Shown: one piece after another, positions 1 to 9,820 of the stretch
Layout: every line of letters starts with the position of its first letter
Numbering within the stretch: position 1 is the first letter of the stretch
NCBI GenBank assembly: GCA_964444795.1
Contig: CAYUIQ010000070.1
Coordinates: 1-35,238 of the forward strand
DNA length: 35,238 bases
From: JABMRP01 sp964444795
GTDB lineage: Bacteria; Planctomycetota; Planctomycetia; Pirellulales; Thermoguttaceae
Direction: 5' to 3'
Position numbers and translations under genes: made by a program
The notes under the pieces: generated by a model
What the model saw: the letters and a program-made list of their open reading frames with translations, nothing else
Told to the model about the DNA's origin: nothing
Database searches by the model: none

Positions 1-354
1 GTTGCCGATCCCACCCACCAGGTAGCCCATCGCCTTGAGGTCGGCGATCAGCGGATCGGTGTTGGCAGAATCCGTGAAGAGGAACTCGACGTTGTTGCGG
101 CTGGTAAAACGCAGATGGCCGTCGCAGTACTTGTCGGCCAGATCGGCGAAGGCTCGCAACGTTACGATACTGAGGATTCGGGGCGACGCGGCCCGCACGG
201 TGAAGAGCTTATCGCCCGACTCGCCGACATGGACCATCACACCCGGCTTGAGTACCTCGTGGTGCTTCCATTTTCCGTAGTTTTCCTTAATGACGGGGGG
301 CAGGAACCTTTCATAGTTCGGAGGCCCGATATCCGTCCTTCTATCCGTTGCCAT
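1..354 (-). CDS. dsrB: Dissimilatory sulfite reductase beta subunit DsrB, N-terminal part (cut by window edge)
   Basis: Only the first 118 residues are in the window; the reading frame stays open to base 1. The protein pairs with DsrA in the cytoplasmic siroheme enzyme that reduces sulfite. The visible part matches the DsrB N-terminus: a short leader, then the segments GPPNYERFLPPVIKENYG and KPGVMVHVGESGDKLFTVR, followed by the RFTSRNNVEF stretch of the first sulfite-reductase ferredoxin-like half-domain. The start ATG at 352-354 has GGGAGA a few bases upstream. It follows dsrA by 65 bp on the same strand, so the two are surely cotranscribed. The catalytic cysteine motifs lie beyond the window, so completeness cannot be judged. 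Confidence 0.95.
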   Translation of the reverse strand, partial: MATDRRTDIGPPNYERFLPPVIKENYGKWKHHEVLKPGVMVHVGESGDKLFTVRAASPRILSIVTLRAFADLADKYCDGHLRFTSRNNVEFLFTDSANTDPLIADLKAMGYLVGGIGN

Positions 355-419
355 TGGCTATCTCCCAATTAAGCAGTTGTACTGAAATGCATTGACCAGA
401 CCTCGGGGTCCAGCCGGGC

Positions 420-1637
420 CTATTCTTCCTCGTCGTCCTCGTCTTCGTCCCCTTCTTCGTAATAATCCTCGTAGAAGACGTAGGGGTTCTCACGGGGATG
501 GGCGATCATTTCCGGAATCGGTTCGACCTCGATGGCTTCGAGGAAGTTGCCGAGCCCGACGCGCTGCATGAGTTCGCCGGTGCGCTCTCGTGCCTTGCCG
601 TGTTCACCCCAGAACTCCCAGATTCGCTCGAGGAGGTCCTTCAGGTCGTCATAGGGCGGCTCGATCTTGAAAAAGGGCACCAGGACCGAGGAGAGCAATG
701 CCCCCTCGACGATCGGCGCTTTGGAGCCGAGGAGGATGGTGGCACCGGTGTCGGTGCCGGGCCGCAGCGCCTTGGGCATGGCGTTGATGCAGTGCATGCA
801 CTTGACGCAGTTGCTGTTGTCGATGGTCAACTGGCTACCGTCCCATTCCATACACTTGGTGGGGCAGTTGCCGCAGATGTCCCGCTCGATGTTCATGCCG
901 CCGTCGGCAGCCGCTTTGACCTCGGCCTGATCGATGCGAATGTCGTCCCGCCAGGTACCGATGATCGACATGTCGGACCGGGCAATCGAAGCGACGCAGT
1001 CGTTGGGGCAACCGGCGCTCTTGATCTTAAACTTGTACGGGAAGGCCGGCCGATGCAATTCATCCTGGAAGTGCATCGTCAGTTCTTGCGTCAGGTGCAG
1101 CGTGTCGTAGCAAGCCCATTCGCATCGGGCCGGTCCCACGCAGCAACTCGGCGTACGCAAGTCGGAACCGGACCCACCAAGATCGAAGTCCTTCTCCGTG
1201 AGTTCTTTGAAGATCGGTTCCAGCTCGTCAGTGACCGTACCCAGAAAGACGATGTCGCCGGTCGACCCGTGCATGTTGGTCAGGCCGGAGCCGCGCTTCT
1301 CCCAGATATCGCAGAGCGTGCGAATGGACTCGGAGGTGTAGAACCAGCCCATCGGTTGGTTGATTCGAAGCGTGTGGAAATGGGCGACGTTGGGAAACTC
1401 CTCTGCCAGGAACGAGTAGCGTCCGATGACGCCCCCCCCGTATCCCATCACACCGACGATTCCACCGTGCTTCCAGTAGCCACGCTTGTCCCGGTAGGAC
1501 TTCTCGAGCTGTTGGAGAAGGTCCTGACACATGTTGTTGGTTTTCGCCATGGACTTGATTTCCGTGACGAAGCTGGGCCAAGGCCCCTTCTCCAATTCGT
1601 CCAATAACGGAGTACCGTTCTTGCCCGAATCTGCCAT
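420..1637 (-). CDS. dsrA: Dissimilatory sulfite reductase alpha subunit DsrA
   Basis: Catalytic partner of DsrB in six-electron sulfite reduction in the cytoplasm, with DsrC as sulfur acceptor. The 405-residue protein has the siroheme-[4Fe-4S] cysteines in SCCVGPARCEWAC (C165/166, C172, C176) and SAGCPNDC (C210, C214). An inserted ferredoxin domain follows (C255, C258, C262, then C277, C280, C283). The C-terminus is strongly acidic. I chose the ATG at 1635-1637 because AAGGAGG lies just before it; an in-frame start at 1712 would add 25 unrelated-looking residues. dsrA lies downstream of dsrMKJOP but is separated from dsrP by 254 bp, the largest gap in the island, so dsrAB may have its own promoter. 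The gene context (dsrC, qmo, no dsrEFH) argues for a reductive-type enzyme. Confidence 0.97.
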   Translation of the reverse strand: MADSGKNGTPLLDELEKGPWPSFVTEIKSMAKTNNMCQDLLQQLEKSYRDKRGYWKHGGIVGVMGYGGGVIGRYSFLAEEFPNVAHFHTLRINQPMGWFYTSESIRTLCDIWEKRGSGLTNMHGSTGDIVFLGTVTDELEPIFKELTEKDFDLGGSGSDLRTPSCCVGPARCEWACYDTLHLTQELTMHFQDELHRPAFPYKFKIKSAGCPNDCVASIARSDMSIIGTWRDDIRIDQAEVKAAADGGMNIERDICGNCPTKCMEWDGSQLTIDNSNCVKCMHCINAMPKALRPGTDTGATILLGSKAPIVEGALLSSVLVPFFKIEPPYDDLKDLLERIWEFWGEHGKARERTGELMQRVGLGNFLEAIEVEPIPEMIAHPRENPYVFYEDYYEEGDEDEDDEEE

Positions 1638-1847
1638 ACTCGCCTCCTTTCGGCTTGAAATGTTGCCGTAACTTTGTGTGTTTTCGCTAAGATTATGGCG
1701 CAGTCCCGCCACGCATCATTCCGTGTCGCCCCGGCCACCAGGTCGGTGTCTACCCCGGGGGGATGGAGATGCCCAGGAGGGAACATTCCTCCAGGCGACA
1801 TTGCTACCACATCGCCGTCACATTGTCAATGGTCTCGATATTCCAGT

Positions 1848-1866
1848 CGCCGAGGACGACTCGGCG
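1848..1866. other. Perfect hairpin in the dsrP-dsrA spacer
   Basis: CGCCGAG at 1848-1854 pairs exactly with CTCGGCG at 1860-1866 around a 5-nt loop. It sits 26 bp past the dsrP stop and about 210 bp before the dsrA start. No T-run follows on the minus strand, so it is not a classical intrinsic terminator. It could be an attenuating or RNA-processing stem that sets dsrAB expression apart from dsrMKJOP. This is inferred from position only. Confidence 0.4.
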
Positions 1867-1891
1867 TTTCCGCGGAAATTCCTTCTCCCTC

Positions 1892-3052
1892 TTACGCCAC
1901 CTCCAACTCCTCGCGCACGCCAAGTACGATCTTGTAGAGCACGGTCAGGACTAGAAAACCGATAGCGTAAACCCCCGCCGTCACGCCGATCTCGACGAGG
2001 GTGGGCGTGTATTCGGTGATATTTCCCAGCGGCGCGGGAATGAACCCCGTAACGATCATGGCCATTCCCTTCTCGATCCAGATCGCGGCGATCACTCCGA
2101 CGCAGAGCAGCGCCAGGACATTCTCCTTCGCTCGCACCTTGGGCGACAGCAAGAGCACAACGCACAGCACGCTGATCAATTCGCACGCCCACATCCAACC
2201 CATCAGGCCCGTATGACCTTCGAGGCCGAAAAACAGGTACTCGAACGAATGGACGTGGTGCGGCATGTCACTATAAACGCCGGTGAACACTTCGACCACC
2301 ACGAAGAAGATGTTAATCGCCATCGCATAAGCGACAATCGTGGCAAGTTTTTGGATCGCCTCCTTGCCGGCGTCGAACTTGGTAAACGTTCTCAGAATCA
2401 AAGCCAGCAAGATCAACAGACTAGGGCCCGAGGCAAACGCCGAGGCCAAGAACCGGGGGGCGAGGATGGCCGTCATCCAGAACGGCCGGGCTTGCAGGCC
2501 CGAGTACAGGAAGGCCGTGACCGTGTGGATACTGACCGCCCAGGGGATGGACAGATAGATCAGCGGCTTGACCCACTTCGGCGCGGGCATGCCCTTGCGC
2601 TCGGCCTCCAGGGCCACCACCCCGATGACCAGATTCAGCCCGAGATAACCCGAGAGCACGAGCATATCCCAGAACATGACCGAATTGAGCGTCGGGTGCA
2701 GCAAGACGTTCATCACCCGACTGGGTTGCCCCAGATCGACGAAGATGAAGAGCGTACACATCAACACAGCGGAGACGGCCAGGAATTCACCCAGGACGAC
2801 CATCTTGCCGAAGGCTTTGTAGTTGTGGAGGTAGTACGGCAGGACGACCATTACCGCCGAGGCGGCGACGCCGACCAGGAACGTGAACTGCGAGATGTAG
2901 AGTCCCCAGGAAACGTCCTGGCTCATGCCGGTAACTCCCAGGCCGTGGGCGAGCTGCTGTCCGTAGGCGCAGAGCCCGACGGCCAGCAACAGCCCCCAGA
3001 ATCCCAGGAGCATCCAGTATCGTTTGCCCCCACTTATTGCGTTGTCCAGCAT
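1892..3052 (-). CDS. dsrP: DsrP, NrfD-family integral membrane quinol-interacting subunit
   Basis: A 386-residue, highly hydrophobic protein with roughly ten membrane segments, matching the NrfD/PsrC family. In the DsrMKJOP complex it is thought to exchange electrons between menaquinol and the periplasmic DsrO/DsrJ subunits. Family features include the VSWGLYISQFTFLVGVAAS segment in the second helix region and an FVDLGQPSR stretch after the third. It ends the dsrMKJOP gene order, 41 bp after dsrO. Its start is the ATG at 3050-3052, preceded by a weak GAGGGTG. Length and gene position fit DsrP better than other NrfD relatives such as QrcD. Confidence 0.93.
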   Translation of the reverse strand: MLDNAISGGKRYWMLLGFWGLLLAVGLCAYGQQLAHGLGVTGMSQDVSWGLYISQFTFLVGVAASAVMVVLPYYLHNYKAFGKMVVLGEFLAVSAVLMCTLFIFVDLGQPSRVMNVLLHPTLNSVMFWDMLVLSGYLGLNLVIGVVALEAERKGMPAPKWVKPLIYLSIPWAVSIHTVTAFLYSGLQARPFWMTAILAPRFLASAFASGPSLLILLALILRTFTKFDAGKEAIQKLATIVAYAMAINIFFVVVEVFTGVYSDMPHHVHSFEYLFFGLEGHTGLMGWMWACELISVLCVVLLLSPKVRAKENVLALLCVGVIAAIWIEKGMAMIVTGFIPAPLGNITEYTPTLVEIGVTAGVYAIGFLVLTVLYKIVLGVREELEVA

Positions 3053-3093
3053 AACGTCACCCTCTTAGTGTACCCGTTGTCTTTTCCGGGGGC

Positions 3094-3900
3094 TTACACG
3101 ACGTAATAAACGTTGGGTTGGGTCCCGAGACCCACTCTGCGGCAAATCGTATGCTTGCTCTGGAGCATCTTCAGGAACTCGGCGTCGTTCAGGTTTCCGA
3201 AGATCAGCGCCCCTTTGCCTATGCCGCCAGGCACGGCGTCGGCAGCGGTTACGCAAGCGGGCTCGGGCGTCTCTCCGGCTATTTCCGCGGCGCGAATCTT
3301 CTCCTCGCAGAAGGTGCATTTCTCCACCACGCCTTTGGTCCGCGTGGGATACTTGGCCCATTTCGACTCATCGCCATCGGCGACTTTCGGACGGGGGTCG
3401 ATCCAGTTGAAGCTTCGGGCACCGTACGGACAGGCGGCCATGCAATAGCGGCAGCCGATGCAGCGGTGCATGTCCATCATCACCAGCCCGTCTTTCTCCC
3501 GCTTCCACGTAGCCCCGGTGGGGCACACTTTCGTGCATGCCGGAACCGAGCAGTGGTTGCACAGCGCCAGCACCGGCATCTTCGTCGTGGCCGGGCTGGT
3601 ATTGGCGTGGACCTGATCGGGAAAGACGTGCTGGTAATCCTTGGATACGATCCAGTCGATCGCCTGTTTGGCGTCGTCGATCTCCGGCACGTTGTGCGCT
3701 TTGTGGCAGGCCTCGATGCAGGCCTCGCTGACCGTGTCGATCTTGCACTTCTCCAGGTCGACGATCATAGCCCATTGGCTGACCGATCCCGGCTTGGCCT
3801 TGGCGTGGTCGCAACCGGCGCCCAACAGCGGAAGCCCGCAACCGACGCCCAGCGCCGTATAGCCGGCTCTTTTCAGGAAACTGCGTCTATTCTCTTCCAT
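3094..3900 (-). CDS. dsrO: DsrO, Tat-exported periplasmic ferredoxin-like subunit
   Basis: A 268-residue iron-sulfur protein that relays electrons between DsrP and DsrJ on the outer face of the membrane. The N-terminus carries a twin-arginine signal (RRSFLKRAG, residues 5-13) and then a hydrophobic stretch. This ends in LLGAGC, which also reads as a possible lipobox. The mature part has several CxxCxxCxxxC-type clusters, including CNHCSVPACTKVCPTG, CIGCRYCMAACPYG and a CTFCEEK motif, typical of the DmsB/PsrB fold with up to four [4Fe-4S] clusters. It starts 3 bp after dsrJ ends, so translation is probably coupled. Confidence 0.94.
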   Translation of the reverse strand: MEENRRSFLKRAGYTALGVGCGLPLLGAGCDHAKAKPGSVSQWAMIVDLEKCKIDTVSEACIEACHKAHNVPEIDDAKQAIDWIVSKDYQHVFPDQVHANTSPATTKMPVLALCNHCSVPACTKVCPTGATWKREKDGLVMMDMHRCIGCRYCMAACPYGARSFNWIDPRPKVADGDESKWAKYPTRTKGVVEKCTFCEEKIRAAEIAGETPEPACVTAADAVPGGIGKGALIFGNLNDAEFLKMLQSKHTICRRVGLGTQPNVYYVV

Positions 3901-3903
3901 CGC

Positions 3904-4270
3904 TCAGTCTCCTTCCGTACCGAGGTGACATTCCCAGCAAGTGGGCTCGACGTTGGCGTATTCGTGGCATCGGTCACAGTGGTCCTCCCGGCTGGAATGG
4001 CACTGCAGGCAGCCGTCGGTCAGGCTCTTGTGGTACTTATTGCCGTCGACCTCGACCGGCTCCGTGTCGCCGTCGCGGACGACAGCGTCTCGCCAGTCGT
4101 TGAGCACTTGCATGTGGTTGGCGATCGGGTCGTCCATGACACATCGGGAACCTTCGCTGGCCGGTACCAGATCCTCCGGCAGGACGTCGCGTCCCTTCGC
4201 CAGGGTGTACCAGAAGGGGAACGTCGCGGCGACCAGGACCACAACCAGGCCGATAATGATCTTCGGTTTG

Positions 4271-4278
<8 letters not shown>
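3904..4278 (-). CDS. dsrJ: DsrJ, membrane-anchored triheme cytochrome c
   Basis: A 124-residue protein with one N-terminal membrane anchor (about residues 7-26) and three CxxCH heme-binding sites (CLQCH, CDRCH, CWECH) in the C-terminal half. The GSRCVMDD segment contains the cysteine that in characterised DsrJ proteins is a candidate distal ligand of an unusual His/Cys heme. It is the periplasmic end of the DsrMKJOP complex. The start ATG at 4276-4278 overlaps the last 8 bp of dsrK, indicating translational coupling. Longer in-frame extensions upstream run inside dsrK and look like a shadow. Confidence 0.94.
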
Positions 4279-5923
<1,645 letters not shown>

Positions 5924-5925
5924 CG

Positions 5926-7093
5926 CTATTCCTTTTCTACCGGGACTCCGGCACTCTTCATTTTTTCCCGAAATTCGTCCTCGTACTCATCGTAAGGATG
6001 TACCTTGACGGGATAGTCCCAGGGGTTGACGTGCCTGACGCTTCGGTTGCTATTGGCCATGTTGCGGGTGGGGCTGAGGAACACGCCGGCGAAGTGGCTC
6101 AGCTTGCTGAAGGGGAAGTAGGCCAACAGCACGCAAACCAGGAACAAATGTCCGTAAAACAGCGCACCGGCCGCGGCCATCGCGTCGGAGTCGAACGAGA
6201 ACCCGGACAGGCCTACGGCGACTTGCTTGACGCTGACGATGTCGGTCTTGGTCAAGTGCCGCATCCAGAAGCCGCTGATGCCGATTCCCAGGAGCAGAAA
6301 CAGGGGAAAGTAATCGCCGGCCAGCGAGATGTATCGCAACTGGGGCGATGCCAGACGGCGAACCAACAAGTAGGCCAGTCCGGCGATGAAGAGGACCGTG
6401 GTTACGTAAATCACCGGCAGCCCGATCTTGAGAGACCCGTCGGCGATCACCGGCAACCCGATTTCGAGAAACCCGTCGGCCCGCTGGAGAAACGTCACAC
6501 ACCAGGGCACCGGATTGGCCAGCAACCGCAGGTGCCGGACGAGAATAATCAGAAACGACCAGTGAAAGGCCATCGCCCCGATCCAGAGCCACGGAGCGCT
6601 GGTATAGACCAGGCGGCGCTGGTCGATCACTTCGGCCTTGGTGTTTCGCAGCAACGAACGGAAAAAAAGGACCTCCAGGGCCATTCTTCCCACGGCGGTC
6701 AGGCTGCCGTGGATCAAGAACAATTCTCCAGCGAATTGTTCTTGATCCACGGCNNNNNNNNNNCACTCCCGCCTTGGTCTTGCGCAGCAACCAACCAAAA
6801 CAAAAGACTGCCAGCTCCATTCTCCCCACGGCGGTCAGGCTGTTGTGGGGATTCTCCAGCGAATTGTTCTTGATCCACGGCAGCGACTTCTGCTGACCGC
6901 AGGTCGTGGGGATGCGGAAGGGGACGGGGACGTTGGCCCAACTCAGGACGCGCCAAATCAGGCCGCCGATACCGATCCCCACGGCAAGGTAGGGAAGTAC
7001 GACCCCGAAAATCCAACCCATCCCCGACACGGCGCCGAGAGTGCCCAGCAAGAACAGGCCGCCCACGGCTGCCAGGGAGATCAAAACATTCAT
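5926..7093 (-). CDS. dsrM: DsrM, NarI-like cytochrome b, interrupted by an assembly gap
   Basis: Membrane cytochrome b of DsrMKJOP that oxidises menaquinol and passes electrons to DsrK. The N-terminal part (7093 to 6764) begins MNVLISLAAVG with membrane helices and the PFRIPTTCGQQKSLPW segment typical of DsrM. The C-terminal part (about 6753 to 5926) continues with FHWSFLIILVRHLR and ends in a charged cytoplasmic tail. The two parts are in different frames because 10 N at 6754-6763 stand for an unknown length. The flanks are redundant: the LTAVGRM segment occurs on both sides in diverged forms. I read this as a scaffold join, not a real frameshift. A 36-bp in-frame duplication (6412-6483) is also present. 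ATG at 7091-7093 is preceded by GAGG. Confidence 0.88.
6412..6483 (-). repeat. Two tandem 36-bp units inside dsrM
   Basis: Units 6412-6447 and 6448-6483 share most bases and both encode an (E/K)IGLPVI-type segment, so the protein reads ...EIGLPVIADGSLKIGLPVI. The duplication is in frame, adding 12 residues in or next to a loop/helix boundary of DsrM. The units differ at several positions, so it is not a simple sequencing stutter. Confidence 0.75.
6706..6753. repeat. Perfect 20-bp inverted repeat at a contig end (likely fold-back artefact)
   Basis: Bases 6706-6725 and 6734-6753 are exact reverse complements around an 8-bp loop, and the second arm ends exactly at the N run. The last 30 bases (6724-6753) also recur as a direct copy at 6852-6881 on the other side of the gap. 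This pattern is expected of a chimeric contig end, not of a gene. Confidence 0.8.
6754..6763. other. Scaffold gap of 10 N inside dsrM
   Basis: Ten undetermined bases. The flanking sequences are overlapping but diverged versions of the same dsrM region, so the true gap is probably negative in length. Confidence 0.95.
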
Positions 7094-7133
7094 CGGAGAT
7101 CCTCTCGCCTCGCGTTCGTACTCTTGGACTCCG

Positions 7134-7757
7134 TCACTCGGAATCGGCCCCGGCCAACTCCGGATCAACACCACGCTGGTCCATCTTGTTCACAACCCAC
7201 GCCACCCGTCGCTTGACTTCGTTGATGCGAAGTTCGGAAAGCTGCTCCCGGCATTCCACGTAGACGTCGAAAGCTTCCATCGCGATCCGGTCGACCTGTT
7301 GGTCGAACCGCACCAACTCCGCGGGGAACCTCGAGTCGTCGCCGGGGGCTTCCAGTTTCGTTCGCACGGCTTGCTTCAAGCGGAAGATAAAGCCGACGGC
7401 CTCGGAAGCCGAAAACTGTTGCACCGCTCGCATCTTGACGACCTCGCGCAGGTGCTCGTGCATCTTGGCGGGTTCCGTCGCGTTGGATTCTGACGCGTTG
7501 GATTCTGACGCGTTGGATTCTGACGCGTTGGATTCTGACGCGTTGGATTCTGACGCGATGGAGAGTGTCTCGGCCAGTAGCGTCTCGAAGATCGTGGCGG
7601 TGGCAACCCGCAACGCATGGCCGACCGGATTTCCAAACGGATCCTTCCGCCGCTTGAAGGCGGCGGAAGAATCCTTGGAGTAAGTCGACAATACGTCGTC
7701 GAGCCACCGCCGGACGATGGCATCTCCGTTTTCTCGCAACAGTTCGCCGAACGTCAT
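7134..7757 (-). CDS. RsbRD N-terminal-domain protein in the dsr operon
   Basis: A 207-residue soluble protein that looks like the RsbT co-antagonist RsbRD N-terminal domain: FGELLRENGDAIVRRWLDDV at the N-terminus, helical throughout, with conserved-looking NPVGHAL and FIFRLKQAVR segments. Such proteins are commonly found beside dsrMKJOP in sulfate reducers, but their role is unknown; a regulatory or assembly role is inference. Residues 68-93 are interrupted by a low-complexity run of SESNA repeats, encoded by five perfect 15-bp units at 7481-7555. It lies 22 bp after dsrC and 40 bp before dsrM, so it is part of the same transcript. Confidence 0.8.
   Translation of the reverse strand: MTFGELLRENGDAIVRRWLDDVLSTYSKDSSAAFKRRKDPFGNPVGHALRVATATIFETLLAETLSIASESNASESNASESNASESNASESNATEPAKMHEHLREVVKMRAVQQFSASEAVGFIFRLKQAVRTKLEAPGDDSRFPAELVRFDQQVDRIAMEAFDVYVECREQLSELRINEVKRRVAWVVNKMDQRGVDPELAGADSE
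7481..7555. repeat. Five perfect copies of a 15-bp tandem repeat (minisatellite)
   Basis: The unit CGTTGGATTCTGACG recurs at 7481, 7496, 7511, 7526 and 7541 without a mismatch. On the coding (minus) strand each unit encodes five residues (SESNA register). Perfect identity suggests recent slippage expansion, with copy number likely to vary between strains without breaking the frame. Confidence 0.97.
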
Positions 7758-7779
7758 TATCCGGTCTCCGGCAACGAAA

Positions 7780-8097
7780 TCAAACGCAACCGGTCGGTTT
7801 GGGCAGGCCGGCTACCTTGCAGGCCCCTTTGGCGGGACCACTGGGGAAAAGCTCGTAGATCTGCTTCAGCTTAAAACCGGTCGACTTGCAGAGCTTGCGG
7901 ATCATCGGAGCCATGTTGAACTCGATGTAGTAATCCCGCAGGAAGTTGACCACTTTCCAGTGATCGTCGGTCATTTCGTCGACGCCTTCGGTTTTGGCAA
8001 TATCGTTGGCCACGGCCTTATCCCACAGATCCGGATCCTGGATGAAGCCGTCCTCGTCGATCTCAAGCATCTTGCCGCCGAATTCTTTTTGTTCCAT
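7780..8097 (-). CDS. dsrC: DsrC, sulfur-carrier protein with both redox cysteines
   Basis: A 105-residue DsrC/TusE-family protein, the physiological co-substrate of DsrAB that forms a trisulfide later reduced by DsrMK. The flexible C-terminal arm reads KGACKVAGLPKPTGCV, with the two diagnostic cysteines C93 (CysB) and C104 (penultimate CysA) separated by ten residues. This is the fully redox-active DsrC type. The body has the usual DEDGFI, HWKVVNFLRDYY and LFPSGPAKGAC segments. It lies 65 bp after the OsmC-like gene and 22 bp before the RsbRD-N gene. Confidence 0.97.
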   Translation of the reverse strand: MEQKEFGGKMLEIDEDGFIQDPDLWDKAVANDIAKTEGVDEMTDDHWKVVNFLRDYYIEFNMAPMIRKLCKSTGFKLKQIYELFPSGPAKGACKVAGLPKPTGCV

Positions 8098-8162
8098 TGG
8101 ATTTCTCCTTTCCTGGGGCCGGTCTCTGGCGCCGGGAGCGCCAATGCCGGACCCTGCGCGGG

Positions 8163-8552
8163 TTACGTGATGTCAATATCCACTCGCGGTGGGTTTCGAA
8201 ACGTCTCATGGACCGGGCAACGCTCGGCCATGCGTCGAATTACGTCCTTTTTATCGTCGGGAACGCTTTTTGGCAATTCCACGTCGACCACAAAACCCCC
8301 AACCCGTTTGGGGGTATCGGCCAACTCCAAGGTCAGGCTGACCTCGACGTTGCCCTCATAGCCGTGCCGTTGGCAGTAGCCTTGCACCATCATCGCGATA
8401 CACGCGCCCAGCGAACCGGCCATGAGTTCGACCGGCGAAGGCCCACCATCGTGGCCTCCGTCGGCGGCCGACATGTCGCACGTCACGTCATGTGCGCGCG
8501 TGGCGATACTGAACTCCTGGCCGCTCTTCCTGGTGATGGTGATCAGGTCCAT
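8163..8552 (-). CDS. OsmC-family protein
   Basis: A 129-residue member of the OsmC/YhfA family. Both family cysteines are present: one in SLGACIAMMVQGY and one in AERCPVHETF. In OsmC these form the thiol peroxidase site, and family members dispose of organic peroxides or act on other sulfur compounds. It sits between sat and dsrC (27 bp after sat), so a link to sulfur metabolism, such as handling persulfides or protecting oxygen-sensitive enzymes, is plausible but inferred. No signal peptide is visible. Confidence 0.85.
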   Translation of the reverse strand: MDLITITRKSGQEFSIATRAHDVTCDMSAADGGHDGGPSPVELMAGSLGACIAMMVQGYCQRHGYEGNVEVSLTLELADTPKRVGGFVVDVELPKSVPDDKKDVIRRMAERCPVHETFRNPPRVDIDIT

Positions 8553-8579
8553 GGCACTCTCGCGGAGGACGGGTCGGTC

Positions 8580-9776
8580 CTACGCCTCCGATTGGTAATG
8601 GGCCATGAGGATTTTGGCAACCTCGGGCCGGGCGAACTCGGGCGGCAGATCTTCGCCGGCGGAGAGCATCTCGCGAACCTTGGTCCCGGAGAGGAACACG
8701 AAATCCTCTTTCTTGTGGCCTTCGGGAGCCTCTCGCATCATGATCACGTCGCCAACCGACTTGGAGAAGGCGGTGTGGTCGGCCTCGAAGACCTTCAGTT
8801 CCAGGGCGCCCTCGGGAACTTGCTTGAAGATTTCCTGGGCGTCAAAAGCGCCGTAGTAGTCGCCCACGCCGGCATGGTCCCGGCCGACGATCAGGTGCGA
8901 GGCGCCCATGTTTTGGCGGAACACGGCGTGCAGCACGGCCTCGCGCGGACCGGCGTAGAGCATGTCGTAGCCGTAGCCGGTCACTTCGGCCGTGTTGGGC
9001 TCGAAGTAAAGATCCACCATCTTGCGGATCGCGGCGTCGCGGACGTCGGCCGGAATGTCGCCCTTCTTCAGTTTGCCCAGCAGCATGTGGATCACGGCAC
9101 CGTCGCCGTTGACTCGCTCCATGGCGATCTTGACCAGCGCTTCGTGCGCACGGTGCATCGGGTTTCGGGTCTGGAAAGCAACCACCGTGCTCCAGCCGTT
9201 CTTCTCGATCATTTCGCGAATTTGGGTCGCCGTGCGGAAGGTCTCCGGGAAGTCGGTGGCGAAGTAGGAGTAGTTGAGCACCTGGATCGGCCCGGCGATG
9301 AAGGTATTGCCAACCGAGAGGAAGGCGTTGACGCCCGGGTGTTCCATGCTGGTGGTGCCGTAGACCTGTTGGGCCATGGCCTGCATCTGCTCGTCGGTCG
9401 CTTCTTCGATCGACTCGATGTCCTGGATCGCGATGACGGGATTTCCGTCGACGTTGGGATCGAGCAGAGCGATTCGCTTGGCGTCCTTGACGGCCGAGGC
9501 GTCCTTGACGATGTTCACGATCGGCACCGGCCAGAAGAGGCCGCAGGTGCATTTCATGTCCTTGGCCACGGAAAGCGAATCCGCGAGGTTCATGTAGCCG
9601 GTAAGCGGGTTGAAATATCCGCTACCCATCATGACGGCGTTGGCGGCGGCCTGCGAGCAGACCAGCAGCTTGGGCAGTCCTTCGGCTTCTTTTTCCAATT
9701 CGGCGCGCTTCGCCTCGTCGGCGACGTACAGCGGGTTCAGCGTGTCCGAGCCGAGCGGCTTGACTAGTTTGCCCAT
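8580..9776 (-). CDS. sat: Sulfate adenylyltransferase (ATP sulfurylase)
   Basis: A 398-residue homo-oligomeric-type ATP sulfurylase that activates sulfate to adenosine 5'-phosphosulfate, the first cytoplasmic step of sulfate respiration. The nucleotide-binding motifs are intact: QTRNPMHRAHE at residues 202-212 and GRDHAG at 298-303. There is no APS-kinase extension, as expected for the dissimilatory enzyme. The start ATG at 9774-9776 is preceded by AGGAGA. It lies 44 bp downstream of qmoC in the sulfate-reduction block. No pyrophosphatase gene is seen in the window to pull the reaction. Confidence 0.97.
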   Translation of the reverse strand: MGKLVKPLGSDTLNPLYVADEAKRAELEKEAEGLPKLLVCSQAAANAVMMGSGYFNPLTGYMNLADSLSVAKDMKCTCGLFWPVPIVNIVKDASAVKDAKRIALLDPNVDGNPVIAIQDIESIEEATDEQMQAMAQQVYGTTSMEHPGVNAFLSVGNTFIAGPIQVLNYSYFATDFPETFRTATQIREMIEKNGWSTVVAFQTRNPMHRAHEALVKIAMERVNGDGAVIHMLLGKLKKGDIPADVRDAAIRKMVDLYFEPNTAEVTGYGYDMLYAGPREAVLHAVFRQNMGASHLIVGRDHAGVGDYYGAFDAQEIFKQVPEGALELKVFEADHTAFSKSVGDVIMMREAPEGHKKEDFVFLSGTKVREMLSAGEDLPPEFARPEVAKILMAHYQSEA

Positions 9777-9820
9777 GAGACTCTCCTTTTGTTATGTGTT
9801 TTCGCTTTCAATGACAACCG

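Noticed and set aside
1692..1697. CATAAT on the minus strand as a dsrA -10 box
   Set aside because: No convincing -35 hexamer lies 16-18 bp upstream, so I did not call a promoter although the 254-bp spacer makes one likely.
6050..7174. dsrM read as a natural frameshift or split gene
   Set aside because: The frame change coincides exactly with a 10-N scaffold gap flanked by redundant sequence, so assembly is the simpler explanation.
7481..7555. Short tandem repeat considered as a CRISPR remnant
   Set aside because: Units are 15 bp, directly abutting with no spacers, and in frame within a protein gene; no cas genes are present.
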